64,000 bases of DNA, taken from Odontesthes bonariensis (taxonomy: Eukaryota; Chordata; Actinopteri; Atheriniformes; Atherinopsidae). The stretch lies in contig NC_134510.1 in assembly GCF_027942865.1 (NCBI RefSeq), positions 17,477,209 through 17,541,208 on the forward strand, read 5' to 3'. Below are positions 49,201-58,919 of this stretch, one piece after another (within the stretch, counting starts at the first letter, position 1; every line of letters begins with the position of its first letter). The notes below the pieces were generated by a model. It was not told the origin of the DNA. It saw only the letters and a list, made by a program, of their open reading frames with translations, and made no database searches. The position numbers were made by a program, and so were the translations under genes.

Positions 49201-52200
49201 CAAGCAAATGACAAATGAAATCAATGTGCTTTCAGGGTTTAGGCATGTGCTCATCAAATGAATAAGTAGCAACAGGAACCGACAGCATACCTTTGTCAAC
49301 TTTCGGCTCTGCAGGTGCACTTGTTTGACTTGTTGCGCTCCTATATTCTTGTTAAGAAAAAAAAATAAAGAAAAAAATCAGACATTGTTTTAATTTAAAA
49401 ATAAATTAGAAGTCAGGAATGCAGTCAATTCTGCTGCTGTTGGATAATAAACCTTAATTGGTCCTTCAATCTTCAATGTAACACAGTTATGAGGTTGTAT
49501 GTTTACACAAGGAGCTCTAGAACCATTTCTATACACACATATACATATGTAACATTTTGTATTTACCTTTGCATCTTTCTCTTTCCAGTTTGATCAGTCT
49601 CACCTACAAAAGGATGGAGGGGGGGGGGGGGGGGTGACACATTATAAAAAGTCAGTTCAAGAGAATGAACAGAAATCTTCCACAATGAGCATTTTTGAAG
49701 GCCCCTACAGTACCTGAAGGTCAGCAATATTTCTCTCCAGCAGGAACTTTTCTCTGGTCAGCTGTGATATTTGATGGTTCTGCTTGCAAATTGAGTCTAA
49801 AATGAGGCGAGGAAAAAGCAAATAAATAAGAGGGAATGATAAAAATCTTCCACGTCGATTCAAGTCGGCAGGTCTAAACTTACCTTGAAGCAGTTTAACT
49901 TTATTTTCAAGATTGTCCTTCCTGTGGATTAAAAAAAGCATGATCGCATTAAGTTCCTTAAAAAACTTCTCGCAGTGAAAGTGAAGGTGCGCACTGAGTG
50001 AGAGAGAAAAGTAAGTGCAGGTCTTACAGGCTCGTCATCACGGCATTCTCCTCCATCAGCTTTCCAACTTTATCTGCTTGTGCCTGAGATTTATTCAACG
50101 ACGCCTGAAGTAGTGAAATATCAGGTTTAGCCAAATAACCCATCATTATTTTTTTGTCAGTTGTAAATTTTGACAAAATTCAAGGCTTCATTTGGTCACC
50201 TGAGTTTGAAGCAAATCGTTTTCGACAGCAGCCTTTTCTCTCTTCAGCTGTGCATTTTCAAGGGACAGCGTTTCTGTCAAGTCTGCGGAAAAGGAAAAGC
50301 AGAAGAAGAAAAAGCATTTCAACTAATGATCATTCACAAAATTCAAAGGAGGGAATTTTGCAGCACTCTCTGATGACCTTTTACGGAGTTCAGCTGGTCT
50401 TCGAGCTTCTTATTTCTGAGAAACACGGAAAATAATAGTAAGCAGGTTGCCACAACGACAACTACGATGACTGTCTGCACTGCCACGGTTGTGACCGGGA
50501 CTATTACGGGCTACTTACTCGGCTGCTGTCATGCAGTTTTCCTGCTTCAGTTTTTCCATTTCTCCAGACAGCTGTTCGTAAGCCTTGAGAGCACTCTGCA
50601 AAGATCAGAGAAAAATGTAGATTTTGTAGTGTAGCAGTTAATAGACATATATTATGGAAAAAAAAATAGTTTTGAGCCCCATATATCCGAAAATGAGTCA
50701 TTCAGTGAGCCGTCCAAATTTGAAGGAAAACTTACATCACTAAAAGTTATTTAGCCTGCGTGTTTTAATAACTGTCGATTTCAGTGCATGACTAATCAGG
50801 AAACTGTGCCTAAAAGGAGCCTGTCAGTTCTCCATAGTCGAAATGCAGACAAGGGCAATTCAAGCATATGAAAATAAAACTGTCCGTCAAGTATTTTTGT
50901 TTCAGTTCGGTGTGTATGCGTGGTGTGAGCTCTCAGGGTGTTTACTCTATGCTCTCTCATATCTTAAGGAGGTGCTCCAAGGGTCACAAAGTACTACCAA
51001 TTTCAAAAGAGATATACGCTGAGGAAGAAAGGTGCAGAGTACAGTTGAGTGGGTCACACCATGCCCCCAAAATGATGCAAATGAATGGAAGAAAATGGAT
51101 CCAAAAGGTATATCCAAAGCACGTCACAAGCATTTTTATGAAGACCTCAGGAAATTGTGCCAGGTTATGAGAAAAAAATATCTATCTATATAAAAAAGTA
51201 ATATCTCTCATCAAAGAGTGAGACATATTACTAATGCTTTTTTTTTTTTTTTGTAATATTAGCTTTCACAGAGCGAGGACATACCTTCTTTTTTTCCAGC
51301 TCCACCTGCAGAGATTCATAATCTGCTGTTTTCTTCTCCAGCGTAGCCAACCGGATCTGCAGCTCCTCCAGCTGTTGTTGAAGCCTGATTGAGTCACTGC
51401 ACGAATCGAAATGTGATAAGAACACGGATGTGTTAATCCAGCTGCCATGAATGTCAAAAGAGCACATTAAAACCAATGTAGCCCGTGTACTACAGCTACA
51501 ATTCCCATATCCCAGGGACACCATACTCATGTCTTCATCACCTTTCATCCTAACACTATTCATGTACATTTATGTCTCAATGGCCTCTATCAAGGCAGCC
51601 GTGGCCTAGTGGTTAGGGAGGCGGACTTAAGATCAGAGAGTTGCAAGTTCAAGTCCCGCCATTACCTCTCCCTACACCTCTATTCATGGCTGAAGTGCCC
51701 TTGAGCAAGGCACCTAACCCCACATTGCTCCAGGGCCTGTAACCAATACCCTGTATCTAAATAGATGTAAGTCGCTTTAAGCGTCAGCTAAGTGTAATGT
51801 AATCAATATGTCTACATGAAGCATTTTTTTTTTTTTTAAGTACAATGTCATTATGGAGTCTTTTTTAATGAAAAGAAAGAATTCCAAATTAATTCAAATA
51901 TTAAAACTTCAGTTCAACAACTGAACGGTTCCAAACGGTTTGTCAATTACTGGGAGAAATTCTCACGGAAAACCCACATTAATAAATCGATCATTTGTAA
52001 ACAGAAATAATTATTTAACAATTGTACACTCAACTTGTAAACTTACGGTAGCCTATACCCGCACCTTGGTTCAGGAAGTATCGCTGCTGATCAAAATCCC
52101 GTGGCTTAGTTTGTTTAACATTGTTTTATACTGAACTATTATCACCACTGGTTGTCTGTAGTATGACCGTGTTCAGAAGCGTTACCATGACAACTTGTCA

Positions 52201-52531
52201 TTCGCTGATACTCACTCCGAAACCGTTATCTTCTGTTTCAGTGCCAGAAATGACGACACGTATTCTGTCAGACTCTGTAAACAAACACAAAAACAGTCAG
52301 AACAACAATTTGCAATACCTAACTGAAATTACTGATTTTTGTCATAAAAACACAGGAAAACGCACCAGGCTGTTTACGTCTCTGAAGATTAACATATTTA
52401 TTTTTAAAATAGTTCTCTCTGACATAGTAAGATCGTCTGACCTGGTGCAAAACAGAACAGTTTTGACAGTTTCCAACAGTGGCGTCCGCGGCAATGGCTG
52501 CCGTTTTGTACTGACTGTCTCCTGGCATCAT
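40220..52531 (-). CDS. ice1: ice1: little elongation complex subunit 1, complete, 20 exons
   Basis: ICE1 scaffolds the little elongation complex (with ICE2, ELL, ZC3H8), which drives RNA polymerase II snRNA transcription in Cajal bodies. Exons: 52531-52442, 52274-52216, 51396-51285, 50595-50519, 50415-50378, 50282-50200, 50104-50028, 49921-49884, 49796-49714, 49603-49567, 49347-49291, 49187-49110, 48985-48624, 48291-45859, 45020-44852, 42810-42650, 41180-40990, 40874-40774, 40675-40577, 40401-40220. All phases join: 1508 residues. The start [16 protein letters not shown] and [20 protein letters not shown] match human ICE1. Exons 2-12 encode a coiled coil (residues 30-270); exon 14 is a long disordered Ser/Glu-rich region; the C-terminus (residues 1209-1508) is the conserved helical part, with [30 protein letters not shown] and [11 protein letters not shown]. 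The human protein is longer (about 2270), mostly in the disordered part. Introns carry several mobile elements. Confidence 0.94.
41409..42212. mobile_element. TTAA-flanked MITE (piggyBac-like), 804 bp, in ice1 intron 16
   Basis: Both ends carry the inverted repeat AGGGACACT, and each end is bordered by TTAA (41405-41408 and 42213-42216). TTAA duplication is the mark of piggyBac-type insertion. No transposase frame is visible, so it is non-autonomous. It lies in the ice1 intron between exons 16 and 17. Confidence 0.75.
42907..43502 (+). mobile_element. TA-flanked MITE-like element carrying a RecQ-type helicase fragment
   Basis: The ends are inverted repeats GCCTGGCGA / TCGCCCAGGC (one base length difference), flanked by TA (42905-42906 and 43503-43504). 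Inside, 43111-43275 on the plus strand reads as about 54 codons ending [16 protein letters not shown], a Walker A motif with the context of RecQ DNA helicases, then a stop. An upstream ATGGCGACGGAAGAA looks like a captured start region but is out of frame with the helicase piece. It lies in ice1 intron 15. The fragment could be a captured host exon or the relic of a larger element that encodes a helicase; no transposase is seen. Confidence 0.72.
43111..43275 (+). pseudogene. RecQ-like DNA helicase N-lobe fragment
   Basis: The frame [20 protein letters not shown] leads to [16 protein letters not shown] and then IYQMVPV before a TAA. GFGKS is a P-loop, and the block [13 protein letters not shown] is typical of RecQ-family helicases (ATP-binding motif I). 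The remaining motifs (DEAH, motif III, motif VI) are absent, so it cannot act as a helicase. It is part of the surrounding TA-flanked element. Confidence 0.7.
44157..44830 (-). mobile_element. L2-like LINE fragment, 3' end of reverse transcriptase ORF
   Basis: The minus strand encodes [50 protein letters not shown] and [15 protein letters not shown], the end of a fish L2/CR1-type reverse transcriptase, then PSYLSELL. A 3' tail of repeated ATTTAC units (plus strand AAATGT at 44162-44180) closes it. It is 5'-truncated and in the same orientation as ice1. Its 5' edge lies within about 30 bases of the donor of ice1 exon 15 (44851). Confidence 0.85.
45859..48291 (-). CDS. ice1: ice1 large exon 14 (disordered central region)
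   Basis: A single exon of 2433 bases (811 codons, phase 0 at both ends) holds more than half of the protein. It is low in hydrophobic residues and rich in Ser, Glu, Asp, Thr and Pro; the last 60 residues ([19 protein letters not shown]) begin the conserved C-terminal part. The end is set at the donor GTTGGT at 45858 because this gives the same spacing to the next exon's LCRVY motif as in the human protein I recall (24 residues after the shared Glu). The continuation of the reading frame to 45721 is intron. Confidence 0.9.
49619..49634. repeat. Poly(G), 16 bases, serving as an ice1 pyrimidine tract
   Basis: On the minus strand this is C16, lying 16-31 bases upstream of the acceptor of ice1 exon 10 (49603). 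It forms most of that intron's polypyrimidine tract. Confidence 0.85.
51596..51802 (+). mobile_element. V-SINE (tRNA-derived SINE) in ice1 intron 2
   Basis: The head resembles a tRNA gene with an A box (TGGCCTAGTGG) and a B box (AGTTCAAGTCC). A central stretch (CCTTGAGCAAGGCACCTAAC) is the conserved V-SINE domain, and the 3' end GTAAGTCGCTTTAAGCGTC ... AGCTAAGTGTAATGTAAT is the LINE-related tail. It is close to full length. This is a dispersed repeat and not a functional tRNA gene. Confidence 0.85.
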
Positions 52532-53417
52532 TGCAGAAAGGAAAAGTCCATATAATTCCCACAGTTCTTAATATATACCATGTAAAGTGGCGACAATGTC
52601 TTGGTGTCACAAATTTCAGGCAGGTTCAAAACAAAATCACATTTTCGTGTCTCCCACGTTGATCAAGGACCCATGCGAGGACCCCGTAAAAGGAGCCTCA
52701 GAAAATGCCTGAAAATCTGTAAGCAATTAGTTATCGCTTCAATGCAATTGCTTTAAAAGTTTTGTACTTATTCCGTTGGATGTGAGAAAGGTATGCGCTC
52801 AGATATTAAATTTGGTTTTCTATCGTGCGAAGTATGGTTTTTCTTTTCTAGCAGTTGGAATTTATTTCTGGCAGTTTCTTGCGGTGAATATCAATTTGAT
52901 GCACAGGCTCTTTCGTGTGTATCCAATGAGAGCCGAGAAAAGTTCGTGACGTTGTGTAACGTTAGAATTTCTAAAGAGAGGGGGTATTCAAGACATATGT
53001 CTATGGATTAAAAAAACAGGATGACTGCGTATAAGTATTTTCATACCACTGGTGGCAGTCTGCTCTTTATACATGTAAAAATGGCGCCATCTTCTGGGAA
53101 AATCCAAGATGTTGCGTTTACGTGGACGGGTTGGATTTGGATATTAATCTTAAACCACAACGACGCCATTGATGGTCTGGCGACCTACCCCGCTTTGCCT
53201 TACGGTGGCCACTCTCAGCGAACCTGGGCAGGTTTAACCAAGCATAAAATGGATTCACATGACGCACCTCGAGTTAGGAGATGTTCTGCTGCTTACCAAA
53301 TGTGAATTTGTCAAAAGACAAATAAAAAAAACCATAATTGGATGATAACACAACATGATCAAATCACCTGATTTTTCTGTCTATAAAAAATGATTTAAAT
53401 AATGGTTATTGCAGCTT
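52532..53417. other. ice1 upstream region
   Basis: Between the ice1 ATG and the tRNA-Glu gene. It should hold the ice1 promoter. Open frames here (for example 53021-53305 on the plus strand) are short and resemble nothing known. No mobile element was recognised with confidence. Confidence 0.4.
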
Positions 53418-53489
53418 TCCCTGGTGGTCTAGTGGTTAGGATTCGGCGCTCTCACCGCCGCGGCCCGGGTTCGATTCCCGGTCAGGGAA
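53418..53489 (+). tRNA. tRNA-Glu (anticodon CTC)
   Basis: A 72-base tRNA gene starting TCCCTGGTGG and ending GGTCAGGGAA. The acceptor stem TCCCTGG pairs with TCAGGGA (one G-T pair). The A box TGGTCTAGTGG, the anticodon CTC in the loop CGCTCTCACC, and the B box GGTTCGATTCC are all intact. It matches the vertebrate tRNA-Glu-CTC consensus as I recall it. A T-run (TCTTTTGT) follows closely and can act as the Pol III terminator. It lies 0.9 kb upstream of, and divergent from, ice1. Confidence 0.97.
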
Positions 53490-53900
53490 CACTCTTTTGT
53501 ACCATCTCTCATTTTAAAGGAAATTGCAATCCAAGAATGAAACTAACAAAGTGACGGTTTGGTTACGGCTAATTTATAAATACAAATTTCTAACAACCTT
53601 CAAATTACACCAGGACGAGTTGTCAATTCGCATCACGTACATCATAGCCGTTTAGTCTTAATGTGTTTAAATAAAATTGTATCCATTGCCGATAGAGGGT
53701 GCTGTTGTACGGGTAAAAGTTTTCCTAAATCCCCCGCCCCTCTCTCGTTCTGCGTCTCTCTCTTTCTATCTTTTGTCAGCACACACTTCAGACCCATTTT
53801 CTATTTGGCACAATAATCAACACCTGAAACCAGTGGTTAATTCTTCATTTTGGCCACCCTGTGTTCCGGCACCTATTTGGGCAGATCCGGTACCTCTCAC

Positions 53901-53931
<31 letters not shown>

Positions 53932-54480
53932 TTAAAATGAAATAAAATATGCAGATATAAATTTACAGAACAAATCCCAAGAATTTCGTGTTGTTTATTA
54001 AGATTAAGATTTGAAAGAGTCGGAGATCTGTGTTGAAGCACTGAAAAGCTGGGCCAACGAACAAAGTGCTTTCACTTTTGAAATTCGTCACATCGAGGAG
54101 CACGTCGCAGAGAGGAAGAAACGGTAGCCTAATCTCAAGGAGGCCGGATGCCAGATAAAACTGGATATAACAAGTTCATTGAGGAGTTGAAGGTGCTTTA
54201 CGCACAATACTGGCCGAGTGAGGTCGAGTCAGTGTCAGCGCTTCAACATTGCCAACCCGCGCACAGTCTTACGGGCCTACAGAATGTACAGAGACTCAGA
54301 TGGTAAAGACACCCCCGATGAGCTGATGGAGTTACTTGTTGCTGTCAACAGCATTCCCATCCACCATGTCATTTTTACTCTTCTTAAATCTTGTTGGACC
54401 CCCCCTGGCTAAATTCAATCCAGTCCCGTACGTGAGGTCCTGGGTGGCCAAAGGACACAGAACTGCCACAGACACATGGT
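53490..54480. other. Region with a coding-like but unidentified relic
   Basis: From 54007 to 54480 the plus strand holds several short frames (ICVEALKSWANEQSAF; DKTGYNKFIEELKVLYAQY; PYVRSWVAKGHR) that read like a decayed protein-coding sequence with frame changes. I do not recognise the family. A 30-base A-rich run (53901-53931) precedes it. Confidence 0.3.
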
Positions 54481-54616
54481 GGTCTGGGAACTAGGTGTGC
54501 ATTTTCTCGTATTTGAGGCGTGGTTTACGAATGCCTAGAGCCGTTTATTGGGCGCTACGAATGTCTATCAAATGACGTCAGGTTCTTCCCATGCTGCTTT
54601 GCGCGCGATTCATAGC

Positions 54617-54728
54617 TTTTTTTTTTTTTTTTTTTTTTTAATACAACTTTATTTTGCTTTACAAGATACAAAAATAGTGCAAAAACATGACAAGTATCAT
54701 TAATAATAAATGAAGAACAAATAAGCAT
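54617..54728 (-). mobile_element. Short poly(A)-tailed retrosequence with 16-bp target duplication
   Basis: A 112-base insert in minus orientation ends in 23 A (plus T run 54617-54639) preceded by AATAAAGTTGTATT, a poly(A) signal. It is flanked by GCGCGCGATTCATAGC (54601-54616) and GCGCACGATTCATAGC (54729-54744), a 16-base duplication with one mismatch. This is the signature of LINE-driven reverse transcription of a 3' mRNA or LINE end. The source transcript is unknown. Confidence 0.75.
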
Positions 54729-55491
54729 GCGCACGATTCATAGCCAATTGTATCACTTATACCAGATGACGACAGAAATTCGACGTGGAAGAAGAAAAAA
54801 AAAGTAAAATAAAAGTAAACTTGCGCTCTAAGCTACTTAAATTGACAACAAAGTAGGCCTATATGCTATATTCTACATGAATTTTTATGTTGTAGAGTTG
54901 TGAATTTATTTTAATAATGGAGAAATTGAGCAGCCTTGCTTTGTTGTCTGCAGTAGTAGATCAACCCTCATCTTACTTTGAAGCTCCCAGCTCCCAGAAG
55001 TGACGTCGACGAAGCTTTAGCAGCAGAAAAGCTATCAGGCTTGTGTTGATGATAATAATAAACTCCTGGACTATGTACAAACTTCCAAATGCATCGTTTT
55101 GTGAGTACAGACCATATTTGTACTACTGTAGAAGTTTGGTGTCATGGCATGTGATTTTAGTGTGGTAATTTTGGAGATACTGCCAGGGTCCGTCAGCGCT
55201 TGTACTAAGCTATTCGGGATAACTCAGTAACTCAGCTGATGTTCAGCCAATATCGGAAAAACTTCGGGTGGGCTACTTGGCTGGATATCACGGTTCAAAT
55301 GACCCTAGGGTGAATCTACTCCGAAACACTTTTTAAGGCTGCATCGAACGGTAACGTTGTGTCCGCTGCCATGTTGGATTAACACTCTACAAGCTTCGGT
55401 GTAGCCATAGACGTCGTCATCGTCTTGCTGCGCGCCCCCCCCCGTTCTGTGATTGGTTCCCAAACTCTGGCAAAAATAAGGGCGGTGGTTT

Positions 55492-56179
55492 CAGTGTTGC
55501 CAATTTAGCGACTTTGTCGCTAGATTTAGCGACTTTTGGTCATCTCTGGCGACAAAAAAAATAATCTAGCGACTTAGCGACTTTCGGGCTCAATCTGGCT
55601 GAATCTAGCGACAATTTAACTTGTTTTGTGAGTGACAAATCAGTTGCCCCTCGACACCATACAAGCCGAGACAGAAGCACTGCAGGACGGCGGCAACCTG
55701 GCATACCGTCATTTTCTGTCAAAACGGCAGTTTCAAGCTAGCTACAACGAGGGTAGGTTCACTTCCTGTTTTCAAAACAAAAGCACCTTTTTATCGTAAT
55801 GGCTTTCCCTATGATAAAAGGCAACGGGTATTTTATTTTGTCAAAATAACCGGAAGTGCGTTGCCCACTGCGGCTAGCTTTAGTAGCGCCGAATTCGTTG
55901 GAACAAAATTGTAAATAGCCGGTATTTTGGCAGGTTTTTAACACATTGGGGATCTAAACGACAACTTTCTGGCCTGAAAAGTTTCAAATGTTGCTAAAGT
56001 TTACAGAGTTTAGAGCTGAAATCAGCTTCAGGCCGGCTGATTTCGGCTCGGGTAGGAGCGAAAATATATAATATGGGCGTGGTTACGTCACTTATGACGT
56101 CATGACGCAATCTAGCGACTTCTAGCGACTTTTCAGAGAGCCAATAGCGACTTCTTGTGATTTTTTTTTGGCAACACTG
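55492..56179. mobile_element. hAT-type MITE, 688 bp, with exact 8-bp target duplication
   Basis: Terminal inverted repeats CAGTGTTGCCAA / TTGGCAACACTG are flanked on both sides by GGTGGTTT (55484-55491 and 56180-56187), the 8-base duplication typical of hAT transposons. Many TAGCGACTT-like subterminal motifs lie near both ends, as is usual for hAT transposase binding sites. No transposase frame is visible. Confidence 0.88.
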
Positions 56180-56449
56180 GGTGGTTTCCAGGCTGACTTT
56201 GCAGTGAGAATGAAATCGAGCGCAAAGCAGCATGGGAATTCCCAGGCTAACAGACACACGCAGTAAAAGCAGAAAACAAGAGGTAGAGGATAATCCGGAC
56301 ATGCTCGTGATGTGGGGTGTTTTACACCCCGCAAACATACTGTCTATTAATTGGCCGCCGTGCCAATCTTTGAATAATAAATATTTTTGTTTACACGTTA
56401 GACCTGTTGAGAAATTAATTGCTGGCTGTATACTGAAGTCCCACCTGTG

Positions 56450-56632
56450 GTGATGTAGAGTAGAAAGAGTAGAGTAGTACCATTTATTAATCCTGAAGGA
56501 AATTAAGGTGTCCAGTAGCATACACATATAAACATATACACATATAAACATATAAACATATACACAAGGCACTATACACAACATTGCATAACAGCCATAT
56601 AACTCTCCATACATTCAGCAAAAGGCAGATCT

Positions 56633-56663
<31 letters not shown>

Positions 56664-56700
56664 GCAGTATGTATATATTGTCCAAAGTGAAGAGCAGTAA
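56450..56700 (-). repeat. LINE-3'-end-like repeat with CA microsatellite
   Basis: The sequence CCATTTATTAATCCTGAAGG followed by A/T-rich short repeats and a CA run (56633-56660) resembles the 3' end of fish LINE copies. The family is not certain. Confidence 0.3.
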
Positions 56701-57029
56701 AAAGAGTCCTGGTGCAGAGAAATTGTTCCTGGTTATTGGGGGGGGGATTATGCCGTTCAATCACCTATGGCAGTCTCTTCCTGTGTGGTGTTGAACAGCT
56801 GTTGAGACGAGCTTGGATGTACAACTTCTGGGTTAATGATAACTGGCTCGAAATATCATCACTGTATGTTGATCAGAAGCGACGTCGTGTGGGCTGACTT
56901 CACTTTGCTAGTAACATTTGTTTGAAAACAAAATTAAGAGAATATGATTGAAGCAGGTTGTTGCCTCCAAAACTATGCCGACCCTGCAGCTTGAAAAGCG
57001 TTTTTCTTGCCAGTTGCCACTTCAGCATC

Positions 57030-57431
57030 ACTTTCTTGTCAAGTCATTTTTATTCTCATATGTACACCGTGAGAGCCATGTGATGTTATGTAATTCGCAA
57101 TGTAATGTGTGTTTTACAGCGACCTGTGGGTACCAAGGACTGGCCTTTGGCATAGGGGAGAGCTGGATTACTTCAGATTACCTGAATTTACCTGAATTGA
57201 AGCATCTGAGTGAGCAAATGTGTCTGCTACATAATAAATAATACATCTGTTTAGTATAACACTTCCTGTTACTGAAAGACGCTTTACATGTGGTGCTATG
57301 TAAAACACAATGTAATATGATGTGTGTTGCAGCAAGCTGTGGGTACCAGTGACAGGCCTTTGGCATAGGGGAGAGCTGGATCACTTCAGATTGTCTACAT
57401 TGAAGCCTTTTGGAGTTGGCTGCTGTGACCA
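57030..57431 (+). repeat. Tandemly duplicated 5' segment upstream of the SAM/HECT gene
   Basis: Two copies of a block sharing CTGTGGGTACCA, GGCCTTTGGCATAGGGGAGA and GCTGGATYACTTCAGATT lie at about 57120-57180 and 57333-57393, each preceded by a CAG that could be a splice acceptor. The second copy ends in GACCAGTAAGTCTC, a strong donor at 57432. They may be alternative non-coding first exons of the downstream gene; this is inference. Confidence 0.4.
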
Positions 57432-57526
57432 GTAAGTCTCTCTCTCCCTCTCTTTCTATCTGTCTTTTTCTTTATCTCTCGCTCTCTCTCGCGCACTCTC
57501 TATGGTGTTGTAGGTCTACATGAGTG

Positions 57527-57600
57527 AGACATTACATTACACTTAGCTGACGGTTTTATCCAAACCTACTTACAGGTACTGTATTACAGGGTATTGGTAC
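57527..57600 (-). mobile_element. V-SINE 3' fragment abutting the SAM/HECT start codon
   Basis: In reverse complement this reads CCAATACCCTGTAATACAG ... AACCGTCAGCTAAGTG ... TAATGTAATG, matching the 3' part of the V-SINE at 51740-51802. It ends about eight bases before the ATG at 57608, so the immediate 5' flank of the gene is SINE-derived. Confidence 0.7.
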
Positions 57601-57607
57601 ACTGAAC

Positions 57608-57697
57608 ATGGCGACGGCAGCAGAGGATGACATGTTTGCGTTTCTCAGAAGAAGAAACATTGATGACGGCATAATTAAACAACTACAAGAGGACAAG
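57608..57697 (+). CDS. SAM/HECT gene exon 1 (30 codons)
   Basis: Starts ATGGCGACGGCAGCAGAGG and ends GACAAG before the donor GTGAAG. It encodes MATAAEDDMFAFLRRR and the first helices of a SAM-like fold. Phase 0 joins exon 2 at 57955 (acceptor TTTTCACAG). No lesion is seen. Confidence 0.75.
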
Positions 57698-57954
57698 GTG
57701 AAGCTTTTTTGTTTTCTTTACATACAAGTGTGCTGAGAAATCTTGTCCATAAAGTAGACACATAAATATAAGCATGTACAAAAATATACACAATGTAGAG
57801 TAATAAGATTGTTAACACTATAAAGAGAGAACTACAATGCCTAGCCTACAATGGTTGGTTACCCATTACTGTAAACAATAATGCCCTAGCCAGCATTATC
57901 TTAATAGTTGGGTGTAATATAGGTAAGTGAATATGTGGATATTGCTTTTCACAG

Positions 57955-58578
57955 ATCGACATCAGTGTCGTAGGTGTGATGAGTGACGCTGAATTGGAGA
58001 AGTACATCTTCAGATATGGTGACCGCCTTGCTTTGAGAGCATTTTGCCGCCAAAGAGAGGTGGCAGCCGCAAGACCAGATGGAACGGAAACAGCGAGGTA
58101 TTCTCGGTCTTTTCTTGTGGAAAAACTGAGGGACAGGATAGGTGCGCGGATAACTCCTACCAGAAACGAAGAAACGGGTCACGGAATGGGAAACAAACAC
58201 GCTGCCAAAACCATGCGACGGGTCGAATTGGGATGGCTTCATTATTCTGAACAAAGCAACATGTTTCATCAAGTACGAACGCGAAACGGAGGAGGCACTC
58301 GAAACCTAACAGTACAGAAAACGGTAACCATGGGGGAGCTGATAGAGACTGGGAAAAGTTTGTTTTTTCCAAATGGACGTTCATCAAAAGGACTGATTGA
58401 AAACTTTGAACTTGATATTCGTGATTACTGCCACAATGTACTGCCCTCTGATGTTACTGTGGGACAGATGTATGACCAGACTAAACTAAAGATGCTCCGC
58501 ATCTACACAACTTCCAAGGCAAAAACAATAACTCTCTCTGATGCATCAGACACAGAATCCACAGATGAGACAATGAAG
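57955..58578 (+). CDS. SAM/HECT gene exon 2 (208 codons)
   Basis: The frame is open over 624 bases, phase 0 at both ends, from IDISVVGVMSDAELEKY to SDTESTDETMK, then the donor GTAAGT. The first part completes the SAM-like segment; the second (MGNKHAAKTMRRVELGWLHY ... TVTMGELIETGKSLFFPNG) is a conserved-looking domain without a name known to me. No lesion is seen, which contrasts with the damaged exons 3-5. Confidence 0.75.
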
Positions 58579-58919
58579 GTAAGTTGGGCTATCATATTAC
58601 ATGTTTGGTTTCAGTACTGTAGGATGTAGTCCGATTTGGATGTATTGGGGGCAAGGGTCATAATATGCAATAGGGGCTACATGTTTGCTAGAAGATAATA
58701 CTGGTGGTGCTTGTGGAGGGGGTCGGGATTTGCACTAAATGCACAATTGTTTTTTTTTATTATATTGTGTGGGTAGCTGTTGGGTTTAAGTACAGAAACC
58801 CATTCCAAAAGTTGAACCTGGATCCTTCATAGATTGAGAACATTTCTGTATCATTTATACTGCCTAAAGTTTTGTTTGCTTTCTATCAACAGAGAGGAGA
58901 ACCAATCCGTGTCGAAACA

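Larger units (their letters stand above)
54579..56246. mobile_element. Outer element of a nested stack, with inverted ends
   Basis: The segment CCCATGCTGCTTTGCGC near 54588-54604 recurs in reverse complement near 56221-56235, and the right end reads (reverse complement) TAGCCTGGGAATTCCCATG. These look like the ends of one DNA element about 1.67 kb long, now enlarged by a hAT MITE and a short retrosequence inside it. The TAGCCTGG end is shared with the helicase-bearing element at 42907-43502. The left end is more diverged, so its border is approximate. Confidence 0.5.

Noticed and set aside
51600..51670. Possible tRNA gene by A and B boxes
   Set aside because: The rest cannot fold into a tRNA and the following sequence is the V-SINE body, so it is a SINE head.
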